DNA of 60,829 nt, taken from the NCBI GenBank assembly GCA_035604595.1, contig DATNIE010000023.1, forward strand, positions 1 to 60,829, in the 5' to 3' direction. Below the pieces are notes generated by a model, which had not been told where the DNA came from, searched no databases, and worked only from the letters and a program-made list of their open reading frames with translations. The position numbers and the translations under genes are program-made. Positions 24,269 to 34,380 of this stretch are shown piece after piece. The stretch comes from CAIKZZ01 sp035604595. GTDB lineage: Bacteria; Pseudomonadota; Gammaproteobacteria; Steroidobacterales; Steroidobacteraceae. Position 1 is the stretch's first letter, and the number at the start of each line of letters is the position of its first letter.

Positions 24269-26493
24269 CACTGGGCTGACTCGAACTGCCCCAGATGTGC
24301 CCGAAACGGATCCTGAGCGACGAAGCCGACCAGCCGGAAGTCGCTGCGCTCGCGGCCGTCACGCGTGAAAAACGCCGTGGTCGGCGGGCCGAAGATGCCG
24401 AAACGCTTCAGCAGCGCCTGATCATCGACCGTGTTGCGGGTGACGTCCGCCCTCAGAACCACATAGCCCGCGAGCGCGGCGCGCACCGCCGGGTCGCGGA
24501 ACGTGCGCGCCTCCATCTCCTTGCAGGACACGCACCAGTCGGCATAGAAATCGAGCATCGTGCGTTTGCCCGCGGCGCCGGCAGCGCGCAGTTGCTGATC
24601 GAGATCGGCGATGCTGGCGATACGACGGAACGGCAGCGACTCGACGGTCTTCGCAGCGCCGAAAAGGCCGGTGCCCGCGAACGGGCGCAACGGATCCGTC
24701 CCGCCACCCGCGGCGCCTGCCACGAGCACGGCACCGTAGAGCGCGAGCACGGTGCCCGCCGCCCAGCGTGGCGGCGTGCGTCGCCCGCCGCGCAGCTCGA
24801 CGCCGAGCAGCACCCACACCGCAGCGAACACGACCGCCGCCCACAGCAGCATCATGACCCGGCCCGGCAGCACGCGGTCGAGCATCCAGGCCGCGACCCC
24901 GAGGAACACGACGCCGAACACCGCCTTGACCGTCTCCATCCACGGGCCCGCCTTCGGCAGCAGTGTCCCCGCGGAGGCGCCGACCACGAGCAGCGGCGTG
25001 CCCATGCCGACGGACAGTGCAAACAGCGCGAGCGCGCCGCGCGGGACATTGCCGGCCTCGCCGATCACCGCGAGCGCGGCGACGAGCGGTGGGGCGACGC
25101 ACGCGGTGACCACGAGCGATGACAGCGCGCCCATGACCGCGGTCGAAATGAACTTGCCGCCGCGGATGCGGTTGCTCGCGATCGCGAGGCGCGTTTGCAG
25201 TGCCGAGGGCATCTGCAGCTCGAACACGCCAAACATCGCCCCGGCCAGCACGATGAACATCGCGGCGAACAGGCCGATCATCCACGTCTGCTGGAAGAAC
25301 GCCTGCGCCTGCCGGCCGGCGAGCGCGAAAGCGCCGCCGGCGACGGTGTAGGTCAGTGCCATGCCGAGCACATAGGCGAGCGAGAGCGCGAAGCCGCGCG
25401 CCGGCGTCACCTTCGCGCCATCGCCGGCGATGATGCCCGACAGGATCGGCACCATCGGCAGAACGCAGGGGGTGAAGGCGAGCACGAGGCCGAAACCGAA
25501 GAAGGTGGCGATGACCACCAGGAGATTCCCGGAGCCGATCAGACGCGCCAGCCGGTCCTGGTCGGAGACCACCGGACCCGCGGGGCCGCCCACGCTCGCC
25601 GGCGGCAGGGTGAGCGAGAGCACCTGGGTCTGCGGCGGGTAGCACAATCCAGCGTCGGCACAGCCCTGGTAGACGACCTTGAGCGCAATCGCGCCTGGCG
25701 ATGCGCTCGCACGAGCGTACGGCACGATCGCCTCGAATTGCTGCCGGTAGATCTCCTGCTCGCCGAAGTAGTCGTCGGAATGCGGGAGCCCCGCCGGCAG
25801 CTGCGCAGCGCCGAGCTGCGCGAGGGCGCTCTCGCCGCTCACCTTGATCCGGTTCTTGTAGAGGTAATAGCCGTCCGCGATGACGAAGCGAAGGTTCAGC
25901 GCGCTGCCGCCGGCGGGCTCGACGCTCAGCTTGAACGCCTGCTCCGGGGGCAGGAAGTCATCGCCCGTCCTGCTCGCCCCGCCGGTGAGGCGCGCGAGCA
26001 GCCCGCCGCCACCCGCGCCCGCATTGGCGCCGGCCGCGCCGGGTACCGGGACGCGAGTCGTCCAGATCTGTGGCGGATAGCACAGCCCCGCATCGGCGCA
26101 GCCCTGGAGCTTCAGCGTCAGGCTGATCGCTGCCGGAAGGCGTCCGGCCACCGTGTACGGCACGCGAAACGCCGCGGCGCCCCGGTAGATCTCCTGCTCC
26201 CCGAAATACTCATCGCGATGCGACAGGCCCTTCGGGTACTCGGGCGTCCCGAGCGTGACGCCGGGCGTGGTGGTCGCAAAACCGATGCGCTTGCGGTAGA
26301 GGTAGTAGCCGCTGCGGATGTTGTAGGACACGAGGAGCGCGTGCGCGTCGGCCTGCACCGCGTACTCGAAGGCCTGCTCGGGCGGCAGGAACTCCTGCTC
26401 GGCGGGACCCTTCGCCGGTGCAGCCGCGACCGTGCCGAGCAAGCCGGCGACGAGCAGCGCGCACACGCACGCGCGATGGACGCGGGTCGTCAT
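24268..26493 (-). CDS. dsbD: Thiol:disulfide interchange protein DsbD with duplicated N-terminal domain
   Basis: Carries reducing power from cytoplasmic thioredoxin to the periplasm. It is 741 residues against about 565 in E. coli. After a signal peptide (about 1-25) there are two tandem DsbD-alpha domains, at about 35-148 and 180-294. They share LPPEQAF, GYYLYR/K..RI, D(E/D)YFGEQEIYR and QGCADAGLCYPPQ, with Cys pairs 132/138 and 278/284. The membrane beta domain (about 318-600) has FTPCVLPMVPILSG and VVTACVAPPLVAAL. The gamma domain has YADWCVSCKEME (Cys654, Cys657). ATG at 26493. The duplication accounts for the extra length. Confidence 0.95.
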   Translation of the reverse strand: MTTRVHRACVCALLVAGLLGTVAAAPAKGPAEQEFLPPEQAFEYAVQADAHALLVSYNIRSGYYLYRKRIGFATTTPGVTLGTPEYPKGLSHRDEYFGEQEIYRGAAAFRVPYTVAGRLPAAISLTLKLQGCADAGLCYPPQIWTTRVPVPGAAGANAGAGGGGLLARLTGGASRTGDDFLPPEQAFKLSVEPAGGSALNLRFVIADGYYLYKNRIKVSGESALAQLGAAQLPAGLPHSDDYFGEQEIYRQQFEAIVPYARASASPGAIALKVVYQGCADAGLCYPPQTQVLSLTLPPASVGGPAGPVVSDQDRLARLIGSGNLLVVIATFFGFGLVLAFTPCVLPMVPILSGIIAGDGAKVTPARGFALSLAYVLGMALTYTVAGGAFALAGRQAQAFFQQTWMIGLFAAMFIVLAGAMFGVFELQMPSALQTRLAIASNRIRGGKFISTAVMGALSSLVVTACVAPPLVAALAVIGEAGNVPRGALALFALSVGMGTPLLVVGASAGTLLPKAGPWMETVKAVFGVVFLGVAAWMLDRVLPGRVMMLLWAAVVFAAVWVLLGVELRGGRRTPPRWAAGTVLALYGAVLVAGAAGGGTDPLRPFAGTGLFGAAKTVESLPFRRIASIADLDQQLRAAGAAGKRTMLDFYADWCVSCKEMEARTFRDPAVRAALAGYVVLRADVTRNTVDDQALLKRFGIFGPPTTAFFTRDGRERSDFRLVGFVAQDPFRAHLGQFESAQ

Positions 26494-26883
26494 GCGCCCA
26501 GGACCAGGCAGGCGCGCGGCGCGAAACAGGCGGCGGTGGTACTGATCAGGAGCACGTCAGAGGCCTCATCAACTGGCCGTTGCCATCCTTAAATAGAGCG
26601 TACCGCGAGCGCGCAGTTCACCTCGCCGGCCCGCCCGTCGCCGGCGAGCGTCGCGGCGAGTGCTCTTGGCGGCCCGCGCGCGGGACATCTGAACCACACT
26701 GGCCGACCGACCCCTGTCGCAGGCTACCCGCGTCGGCCGCTCCATCTCAGGATGTATTGGGGAAAATCCAAAAAATACAAGCCCTTAACAGCATTTCCGT
26801 CCCGAATTAGCGCACCCGCAGCATAACCGTGGCCCCGGAGCCTGTCACGGCCGGTGCGTCACGGTTATCGGCATGGATACCAG
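26494..26883. other. dsbD/groES spacer with AT-rich island and two dyads
   Basis: No gene seen. Around 26753-26812 the sequence is markedly AT-rich for this genome and holds an imperfect palindrome with TGTATT (26753-26758) and AATACA (26774-26779). Further on, TAACCGTG (26824-26831) faces CACGGTTA (26860-26867), and GTCACGG occurs twice in direct orientation (26844 and 26858). These could be sites for regulators of groESL or dsbD; no known consensus was recognised. Confidence 0.4.
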
Positions 26884-26911
26884 TTGAATTGTCGACCGTC
26901 TGCGCTATAGT
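26884..26911 (+). promoter_or_regulatory. groESL promoter, sigma-70 type
   Basis: A -35 TTGAAT at 26884-26889 and a -10 TATAGT at 26906-26911, 16 bases apart, about 95 bases before groES. The next element begins on the last base of the -10, so repressor binding would cover the transcription start. Confidence 0.7.
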
Positions 26912-26937
26912 TAGCAGCCGACTGGGGAGAGTGCTAA
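26911..26937 (+). promoter_or_regulatory. CIRCE-like HrcA operator
   Basis: TTAGCAGCC-N9-GAGTGCTAA. The right half is a perfect CIRCE half-site and the left differs from TTAGCACTC at two positions; spacing and location before groES are as in HrcA-controlled groESL operons. hrcA itself is not in the window. Confidence 0.8.
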
Positions 26938-27007
26938 CAACCCTTCCCGCGCCTCAGACCCTTGGCGGGTCTGCCGATTTTCAAACGACTCCCGGAGGAG
27001 CACAACG

Positions 27008-27307
27008 ATGTCGACAAAAATTCGTCCCCTGCATGACCGCGTGATGGTGAAGCGCGAGGAAGACGAGCGCAAATCACCGGGCGGAATCGTAATCCCGGAC
27101 ACCGCGACCGAAAAGCCGATCAAGGGCCGCGTGATCGCAGTCGGCAAGGGCAAGATTCTCGAGGGCGGCGACGTCCGTCCCCTCGACGTCAAGGTTGGCG
27201 ACAAGGTGCTGTTCGGCAAGTACAGCGGCACCGAAGTGAAGGTCGACGGCGAAGACGTCCTCGTGATGCGCGAGGAAGACATCATGGCGATCATCGAAGG
27301 CAAGTGA
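27008..27307 (+). CDS. groS: Co-chaperonin GroES
   Basis: Heptameric lid of the GroEL folding chamber, 99 residues. Canonical: KIRPLHDRVMVKREEDERKSPGG, the mobile loop GGIVIPDTATEKP, GRVIAVGKGKI and the YSGTEVKVDGEDVLVMREEDIMAII ending. GGAGGAG lies eight bases before the ATG. It is the first gene of the heat-shock operon. Confidence 0.99.
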   Translation: MSTKIRPLHDRVMVKREEDERKSPGGIVIPDTATEKPIKGRVIAVGKGKILEGGDVRPLDVKVGDKVLFGKYSGTEVKVDGEDVLVMREEDIMAIIEGK

Positions 27308-27346
27308 GCCTTCCGTCACCCCACACGAATTCAGAGGATTAAAGCA

Positions 27347-28996
<1,650 letters not shown>

Positions 28997-29003
28997 TCCC
29001 GAT

Positions 29004-29028
29004 CCCGGCCGGGTCCGACCCGGCCGGG
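29004..29028 (+). repeat. Long GC hairpin just after groEL
   Basis: Eleven-base perfect stem CCCGGCCGGGT / ACCCGGCCGGG with a CCG loop, eight bases after the groEL stop. No T-tract. It probably stabilises the mRNA 3' end or assists the terminator that follows. Confidence 0.6.
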
Positions 29029-29055
29029 GCGTCGTCCCCTTGACCGCAACGTCAG

Positions 29056-29086
29056 CGAAGCCCCGCCCTGCGGGGCTTCGTCGTTG
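29056..29086 (+). terminator. Intrinsic terminator of groESL
   Basis: Perfect ten-base stem CGAAGCCCCG (29056-29065) / CGGGGCTTCG (29071-29080) with a five-base loop, followed by TCGTTGT. The T-run is short but the shape is typical for a GC-rich gammaproteobacterium. Confidence 0.75.
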
Positions 29087-29149
29087 TGGGGGAGAGGTTG
29101 GCAGGCAACCGGCCAGTTCCGCGCGTGCAGCGACCTCAGCCGGCAGGCA

Positions 29150-30226
29150 CTATCGCCGGCGCGGCGCCAGCAAGCGCTCGTAGAGCGCGAGGTACTGATT
29201 CGCCGCGCGCTGCCAGCTGTAGTGCCCGGCCCACGCGCGGACGGCGCCGGCTCGCGTCTCGGCCCGGGCGAGGCCCGACTCGATGACCTCCCGCATGCGC
29301 GCGGGCTCGAAGGAGTCGAAGTAGTACGCCGCGTCCCCGCAGACCTCCGGCAGGCACGAGAGCCGCGTGACGAAGACCGGCTTGCCAAAGTACATTGCCT
29401 CGATCGGCGGCATCCCGAAGCCCTCGACGAGCGACGGGAACACGAACCCGGCCGACCGCGCGTAGAGCCATGCCTTCTGCTCGTCGGAGACGTCCGCGAG
29501 CACGGTGACGTTCCGAAGACCGCGCCGACCGACCGACTCCCGGTACTGCCGCACGGGTCCCCCGTCCGGGCCCGCGAGCACGAAGCGCTGCTCGGGCCAG
29601 GCGGTCGCGAGCGCGACGATCGCGTCGACGTTCTTGGACGGCGACATGCGGCTCAGGTGCAGCAGAAAGGGCGCCTCGCCCACCTCCGGGACCTCCGCTC
29701 GCGGCGCAGTCGACAGGTCGGCGACGCCGTTGTGGATGATCCGCACGTCCGACGCCGCGCCGAGCACCGTCCGGGCGTCGTCGGCGACTGCGCTGCTGAT
29801 CGCAACGAGCGCAGTGGCACGGCCGAGCGTGCGCCGCACGCGCTGCCCGTACCAGATGCGGCTGAAGCCGCGCTTCTCCGTCAGGTAATTGAAATCGTGC
29901 ACGGTGATCAGCCGCGCGCGCGCGTTCGACGGCGGCCGGTAGCGCATGTGCTGATGCAAGCCGTGCCACACCGCGAATGCGGGATCCGACCGGTGCGGCC
30001 AGCGCAGCCGGTCGGTGATCGGCCGGTAGCTGACCGCCTCTCCGAACAGCCCATGCCAGCGGCGCTCGAGAATGAAGTGGAACTGCCAGTTGCGCTCGGC
30101 GCGAAGCAGCGCCGCGCGCCGTCCGAGCTCCGCGCCGAGCCGGCGCGAGAACTCCGCCAGGCCCTCGCGGAAATGCCGCATGCGCCCGAATTGCAGCGCG
30201 AGGTGAATTGCGCCTTGCCCGCTCAC
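29150..30226 (-). CDS. Glycosyltransferase family 4 (GT-B fold)
   Basis: Retaining glycosyltransferase of 358 residues, probably cytoplasmic at the inner membrane and building LPS or another surface glycan. The acceptor half has TVHDFNYLTEKRGFSRIWYGQRVRRTL and IISSAVADDA-type helices; the donor half has FLLHLSRMSPSKNVDAIV and the family's E-x7-E region VEGFGMPPIEAMYFGKPVF. Its GTG start at 30226 overlaps the stop of the upstream heptosyltransferase-like gene by four bases (GTGA), so the two are translated together. Sugar specificity cannot be read. Confidence 0.88.
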   Translation of the reverse strand: MSGQGAIHLALQFGRMRHFREGLAEFSRRLGAELGRRAALLRAERNWQFHFILERRWHGLFGEAVSYRPITDRLRWPHRSDPAFAVWHGLHQHMRYRPPSNARARLITVHDFNYLTEKRGFSRIWYGQRVRRTLGRATALVAISSAVADDARTVLGAASDVRIIHNGVADLSTAPRAEVPEVGEAPFLLHLSRMSPSKNVDAIVALATAWPEQRFVLAGPDGGPVRQYRESVGRRGLRNVTVLADVSDEQKAWLYARSAGFVFPSLVEGFGMPPIEAMYFGKPVFVTRLSCLPEVCGDAAYYFDSFEPARMREVIESGLARAETRAGAVRAWAGHYSWQRAANQYLALYERLLAPRRR

Positions 30227-31197
30227 CCGAACACCGACGCCGCCACGCGTTCGAGCGTCGGCCAGCCGCCGGGCTCGTGCAGCAGCTCGACCCTGGGTCC
30301 GAGCGGTGCCCAGGCGGCCACCGACTGGCGGCCGTAGATTGCAATCAGCCGGGCGCCCACAGCGGCTGCCAGGTGGCCGGGGCCGGTGTCGTTGGCGACG
30401 ACCGCGCGTGCGCGCGCCATCAGCGCGCCGTAGACGCCAAGGTCGAGTCCCGGCAGCCGGACCACACCGGGAAGGCGCTCGGCGGCGATCGCTTCCTCGC
30501 CCGGTCCCGGACAGACAACGGGGACGAGGCCGCGGTCCGCGAGGCGCGTGCCGAGCTCGGCGAAGCCGGGCCAGACCTTGCGCCGTTCGCGATCGTCCGG
30601 ACCCGAGAACGGGCACAACACCACGAAGCCGCCGTCGCCGAGCGCGTGTTCGTCGAGCACAGCGCGCGCGCGCGCGATCTGCGCGGCGCTCGGCGTGAGG
30701 GTGGTTGCCGTCGGGTAGGGCGCCTCGGCGCCCAGCAAGCAGCTGGCGAGATGCCAGTAGGCGTGCGCCGCATGCGCGAATGCCGGCAGCGGATAGGCCC
30801 TCGCCAAGAGCACGCTGCGCCCGTCATGCGCGTAGCCGACGGGGCGCCAGCCGCCGAGCCGCGCCTCCAGCGCCGATGAGAAGGATTTCGTCAGCAGCAG
30901 CGCGACCGGCGCCTGCGCGCGCGGTGGGACCTTCAGGCCGCGCCGCAATTCGGCCAGCTGCCGCGCCGCCTGCCACGGGCCCGCTCGCCGGGTCGCGACG
31001 GTCCAGCCCTCGCCCTCGAGGAGCGCGCCGGCCCAGCCCTTGCCGAGCAGATGCAGTTCGTAGCCGGCGGCCTGCAGGCGCTTGAGCGTCGGGACCGCGA
31101 GCACGACCTCGCCGACCCAGTTGCACAAACGGACAGCGAGAGGCCGGCGATCGCGCGAGTCCGCGGGCCTGGGGTCGGGTCGGCGCGCTTCGGGCAT
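30223..31197 (-). CDS. Glycosyltransferase family 9, WaaF-like heptosyltransferase
   Basis: ADP-heptose:LPS heptosyltransferase family, 324 residues. The N-terminal RLCNWVGEVVLAVPTLKRL corresponds to the NWVGD motif of WaaF/WaaC, but the acidic residue taken as catalytic base (Asp13 in WaaC) is Glu. The C-terminal domain keeps NDTGPGHLAAAVG and AIYG. The ATG at 31197 was chosen as the start nearest the conserved motif, with 14 residues before it; the longer frame upstream runs into the glnE promoter. A TATACT on this strand (31211-31206) ends eight bases before the ATG, hinting at a very short leader. Confidence 0.85.
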   Translation of the reverse strand: MPEARRPDPRPADSRDRRPLAVRLCNWVGEVVLAVPTLKRLQAAGYELHLLGKGWAGALLEGEGWTVATRRAGPWQAARQLAELRRGLKVPPRAQAPVALLLTKSFSSALEARLGGWRPVGYAHDGRSVLLARAYPLPAFAHAAHAYWHLASCLLGAEAPYPTATTLTPSAAQIARARAVLDEHALGDGGFVVLCPFSGPDDRERRKVWPGFAELGTRLADRGLVPVVCPGPGEEAIAAERLPGVVRLPGLDLGVYGALMARARAVVANDTGPGHLAAAVGARLIAIYGRQSVAAWAPLGPRVELLHEPGGWPTLERVAASVFG

Positions 31198-31251
31198 TCC
31201 GCTAGAGTATACCGTCGCCTCTGCCGGCGCCGGCACCTCCGGGGTTCCACA

Positions 31252-34116
31252 GTGTCGAGTGACGAATTGCCGCTGTCGGCGATTTCCGCGGGCGCCTCTG
31301 CCCGCGCGATCGAGCGGCTGCGCGCGGCGGACGCAATTCCGCGGGCTGCTCCGGGTGTGCTGGAAAACGTGCTGGCCTCGAGCGAGTTCGTCGCGAGCGC
31401 ACTGCTCGCGGATCGGGAGCTCGTATCAGCGCCCGACCGGCTCGAGGCGGCACCATTCCGCGCCGCCGAGGCGGCAGCCGATGAAGCACTGTGCATGGCC
31501 GAGCTCAGGCGCGCGCGGCGCCGGGCGCTGGCGCGGATTGCGTGGCGCGACCTCGCGGGCGTTGACGACACGCGAGCCACGCTCGCCGCGCTCTCCGCGC
31601 TCGCTGACACCGCGATCCGGGCGGCTTGTGCGGTCGCGACCCGGCTGCTCTCGGCCCGCTATGGAACGCCGCGCGACGCGGCCGGCCAGCCGCAGCCGCT
31701 GGTGGTCGTCGGCATGGGCAAGCTCGGCGGCAATGAGCTCAATTTCTCCTCGGACGTCGACCTCGTGTTCCTGTACCCGGAGGGCGGCGAGACCGATGGC
31801 GTGCGCTCGATCGACAATTTCGAGTACTTCACGCGCCTCGGCCAGAAGCTCATCCAGCTGCTCGATGCGGCCACCGTCGACGGCTTCGTCTACCGCGTCG
31901 ACATGCGCCTCAGGCCGTTCGGCGAATCAGGACCGCTGGTCGCGAGCTTCGCGGCGCTCGAGGACTACCTCCAGGAACACGGGCGTGACTGGGAACGCTA
32001 CGCGTGGATCAAGGCACGGGCGATCACCGGAGGGGAGGCCTACGCCACGCTGTTCCGCGACGTGGTGCGGCCGTTCGTGTTCCGCAGGTACCTCGACTTC
32101 GGCGTGTTCGAGTCGCTGCGCGAGATGAAGGCGCTGATCGCGCGCGAGGTTGAGCGCAAGGAGCTCAACGACAACATCAAGCTCGGCCGCGGCGGAATTC
32201 GGGAGATCGAGTTCATCGTCCAGGCGCTGCAGCTGGTGCGCGGCGGCAGCGATGCACGGCTGCGGTCCGCCTCGCTGCTGACGGTGCTGCCGCGCCTCGC
32301 CGGTCAGAAGCTGCTGCCCGAGCAGGCGGTCGGCGAGCTGCAGGCGGCCTACGACCACCTGCGCCGCCTCGAGAACCGGCTGCAGATGTACCGCGACGAG
32401 CAGACCCACCGGCTGCCGGAGGACGCGCAGCGACGGGCCGCGCTGGTGACGGCGATGCGGCGGCGGGACTGGCCGCAGCTCGTAGCGGAGCTCGAGTCGC
32501 AGCGCCAGAGCGTCGCACGGCATTTCGCCAACCTGGTTCTCGCCGGAGCAGACGCAGCGCCGCCGGCAGCGGGTGACTTCGAGTCCGCGTTCGGCGCCGC
32601 GACCGCGCCGGCGGATCTCGCCGCTGCGCTCAGGTCGCTGGGACTCGCCGCGCCGGACGGCGTTGCCGCCGTGCTCTGCGAACTCAAAGGCTCCGGCTAC
32701 TACCGGCGGCTCGATGCGCACGGACAGCGCCGGCTGCATGCGCTGCTGCCGCGGCTGGTCGCGGCGGCGTCGGGTCATGCGGAGCCATTGGCGACGGTGC
32801 GCCGGGCACTGGCGGTCGTCGAGGCAATCGGCGCGCGCACCGCCTATCTCGCGCTGCTGAACGAGAACCCGCTGGCGCTCGCGCGGCTGACCGAGATTTG
32901 TGCGCTCGGCACGTTCCTGCCCGCCCAGGTGGCGGCATTTCCGCTGCTGCTCGATGAGCTCGTCGACCAGCGCCTGTTCGATGCGCCTCCGGCCCGCGCG
33001 CAGTTCGCCGAGGAACTGGAGCTGCGCTGCGAGGCTGGCGTCGGCGACGAGGAACGAAACATAGAGACGCTGCGGCAGTTCCAGCGTGCGGCGGTGTTCC
33101 GGGTCGCCTTGTTCGACCTGACGGGACGCCTGCCGCTGATGCAGGTCAGCGACCGGCTGACAGACATCGCCGAACTGATCCTCGAGCGGGCGATGGCGCA
33201 CGCGTGGCGCGAGATGATCGCGCTCTATGGCGAGCCGGTCTGCGGCCGGGACGAGTCGCGCCGGGTGTGCGGCGTCGCCGCGGTCGGCTACGGCAAGCTC
33301 GGGGGACACGAGCTCGGGTACGGATCGGATCTCGACCTCGTGTTCCTGCACGATTCGGGCGGCGAGCTACAGGAGACCGCCGGCCCGAAGGTGATCGACA
33401 ACGCCGTGTTCTTCCTGCGCCTTGGCCAGAAGATCGTGCACCTGCTGACCGTGCACACCGCAGCAGGGCGGCTGTACGAAGTCGACATGCGGCTGCGGCC
33501 GAGCGGCAAGGGCGGCATGCTGGTGACCCAGGTCGATGCGTTCGTCGACTACCAGCGCAGCGAAGCCTGGACGTGGGAGCACCAGGCACTGCTGCACTCG
33601 CGCGCGGTTGCCGGCACGCCGGCGATCCGGGCGACCTTCGAGGCGGCGCGCGTCGACCTGCTGTGCCGCTGCGTGCGGCGGGAGTCGCTGCGCGATGACG
33701 TCCGCAACATGCGCGACCGGATGCGGCGCGAGCTGTCGCGCGCCGAAGCCGACGAGTTCGACATCAAACAGAGCCCGGGCGGCGTCGCCGACATCGAGTT
33801 CCTGGCCCAGTTCTGGGTGCTGCGCTGGGCCGCGCAGCATCCGCCGCTCGTGACTTTCTCCGATACGATTCGGCAGCTCGAATCGGTCGGCTCGGCCGCG
33901 CTCGTCGACCACGGGATCATCGACGCGCTGGTCGACGCCTATCGCGGCTACCGCAGGCTGATCCACCGGCTGTCGCTCGAACAGGGCCGGCCGGTCGTGC
34001 CGGCGGCACCGCATGCGGCGAGCCGCGCGGCGGTGACCGCCGTCTGGGACGCCGTGATGGTGCGCGGAGCGGAGCTGCCGCCCGGCTGCCCGGAGCCGGC
34101 GCGCGCTCCCGTATAA
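31252..34116 (+). CDS. glnE: Glutamine synthetase adenylyltransferase / adenylyl-removing enzyme
   Basis: Bifunctional regulator of glutamine synthetase in nitrogen control, 954 residues. The N-terminal deadenylylase half has GMGKLGGNELNFSSDVDLVF (about 153) and the RGGIREIEFIVQ helix. The C-terminal adenylylase half repeats this with GYGKLGGHELGYGSDLDLVF (about 680) and GGVADIEFLAQFWVL. Both Asp-x-Asp metal sites are intact. GTG at 31252 is the start closest to the conserved N-terminus. It diverges from the LPS genes, an association also seen in Pseudomonas. Confidence 0.97.
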   Translation: MSSDELPLSAISAGASARAIERLRAADAIPRAAPGVLENVLASSEFVASALLADRELVSAPDRLEAAPFRAAEAAADEALCMAELRRARRRALARIAWRDLAGVDDTRATLAALSALADTAIRAACAVATRLLSARYGTPRDAAGQPQPLVVVGMGKLGGNELNFSSDVDLVFLYPEGGETDGVRSIDNFEYFTRLGQKLIQLLDAATVDGFVYRVDMRLRPFGESGPLVASFAALEDYLQEHGRDWERYAWIKARAITGGEAYATLFRDVVRPFVFRRYLDFGVFESLREMKALIAREVERKELNDNIKLGRGGIREIEFIVQALQLVRGGSDARLRSASLLTVLPRLAGQKLLPEQAVGELQAAYDHLRRLENRLQMYRDEQTHRLPEDAQRRAALVTAMRRRDWPQLVAELESQRQSVARHFANLVLAGADAAPPAAGDFESAFGAATAPADLAAALRSLGLAAPDGVAAVLCELKGSGYYRRLDAHGQRRLHALLPRLVAAASGHAEPLATVRRALAVVEAIGARTAYLALLNENPLALARLTEICALGTFLPAQVAAFPLLLDELVDQRLFDAPPARAQFAEELELRCEAGVGDEERNIETLRQFQRAAVFRVALFDLTGRLPLMQVSDRLTDIAELILERAMAHAWREMIALYGEPVCGRDESRRVCGVAAVGYGKLGGHELGYGSDLDLVFLHDSGGELQETAGPKVIDNAVFFLRLGQKIVHLLTVHTAAGRLYEVDMRLRPSGKGGMLVTQVDAFVDYQRSEAWTWEHQALLHSRAVAGTPAIRATFEAARVDLLCRCVRRESLRDDVRNMRDRMRRELSRAEADEFDIKQSPGGVADIEFLAQFWVLRWAAQHPPLVTFSDTIRQLESVGSAALVDHGIIDALVDAYRGYRRLIHRLSLEQGRPVVPAAPHAASRAAVTAVWDAVMVRGAELPPGCPEPARAPV

Positions 34117-34117
34117 T
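34112..34117 (+). promoter_or_regulatory. TATAAT overlapping the glnE stop codon
   Basis: A perfect -10 hexamer whose bases 3-5 are the glnE TAA, 26 bases before the next gene. No -35 at the right distance is evident, so this is only a candidate promoter. Confidence 0.3.
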
Positions 34118-34143
34118 GCGCCGAGAGACGCCGCGAGAGACTC

Positions 34144-34365
34144 ATGGCCGCACCGGTCGTCAACGATCCGACACTGATCCAGCCGAACGCCGAGCACCGC
34201 TACGAGGTCGGCGAGGCTGACCTGCCGCTCAGCTGCCCGATGCCGGGCATGTACCTGTGGAATTCACACCCGCGGGTGTATCTCGCGATCGAGGCGACCG
34301 GCGATGCGAAATGCCCGTACTGCGGGGCGGAGTACGTGCTGCGACGCGCCCGGCGCGCCAGCTGA
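34144..34365 (+). CDS. Zinc-finger CHCC domain protein
   Basis: A 73-residue protein with the zf-CHCC pattern: CPMPGMYLWNSHPRVYLAI then KCPYCGAEYVL, i.e. Cys-x13-His and Cys-x2-Cys around a zinc. It is related to the mitochondrial complex I subunit NDUFS6; bacterial copies have no settled function and often sit beside LPS genes or ilvE. Begins ATG. Confidence 0.85.
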   Translation: MAAPVVNDPTLIQPNAEHRYEVGEADLPLSCPMPGMYLWNSHPRVYLAIEATGDAKCPYCGAEYVLRRARRAS

Positions 34366-34380
34366 GCGGGCGCACCCGGC

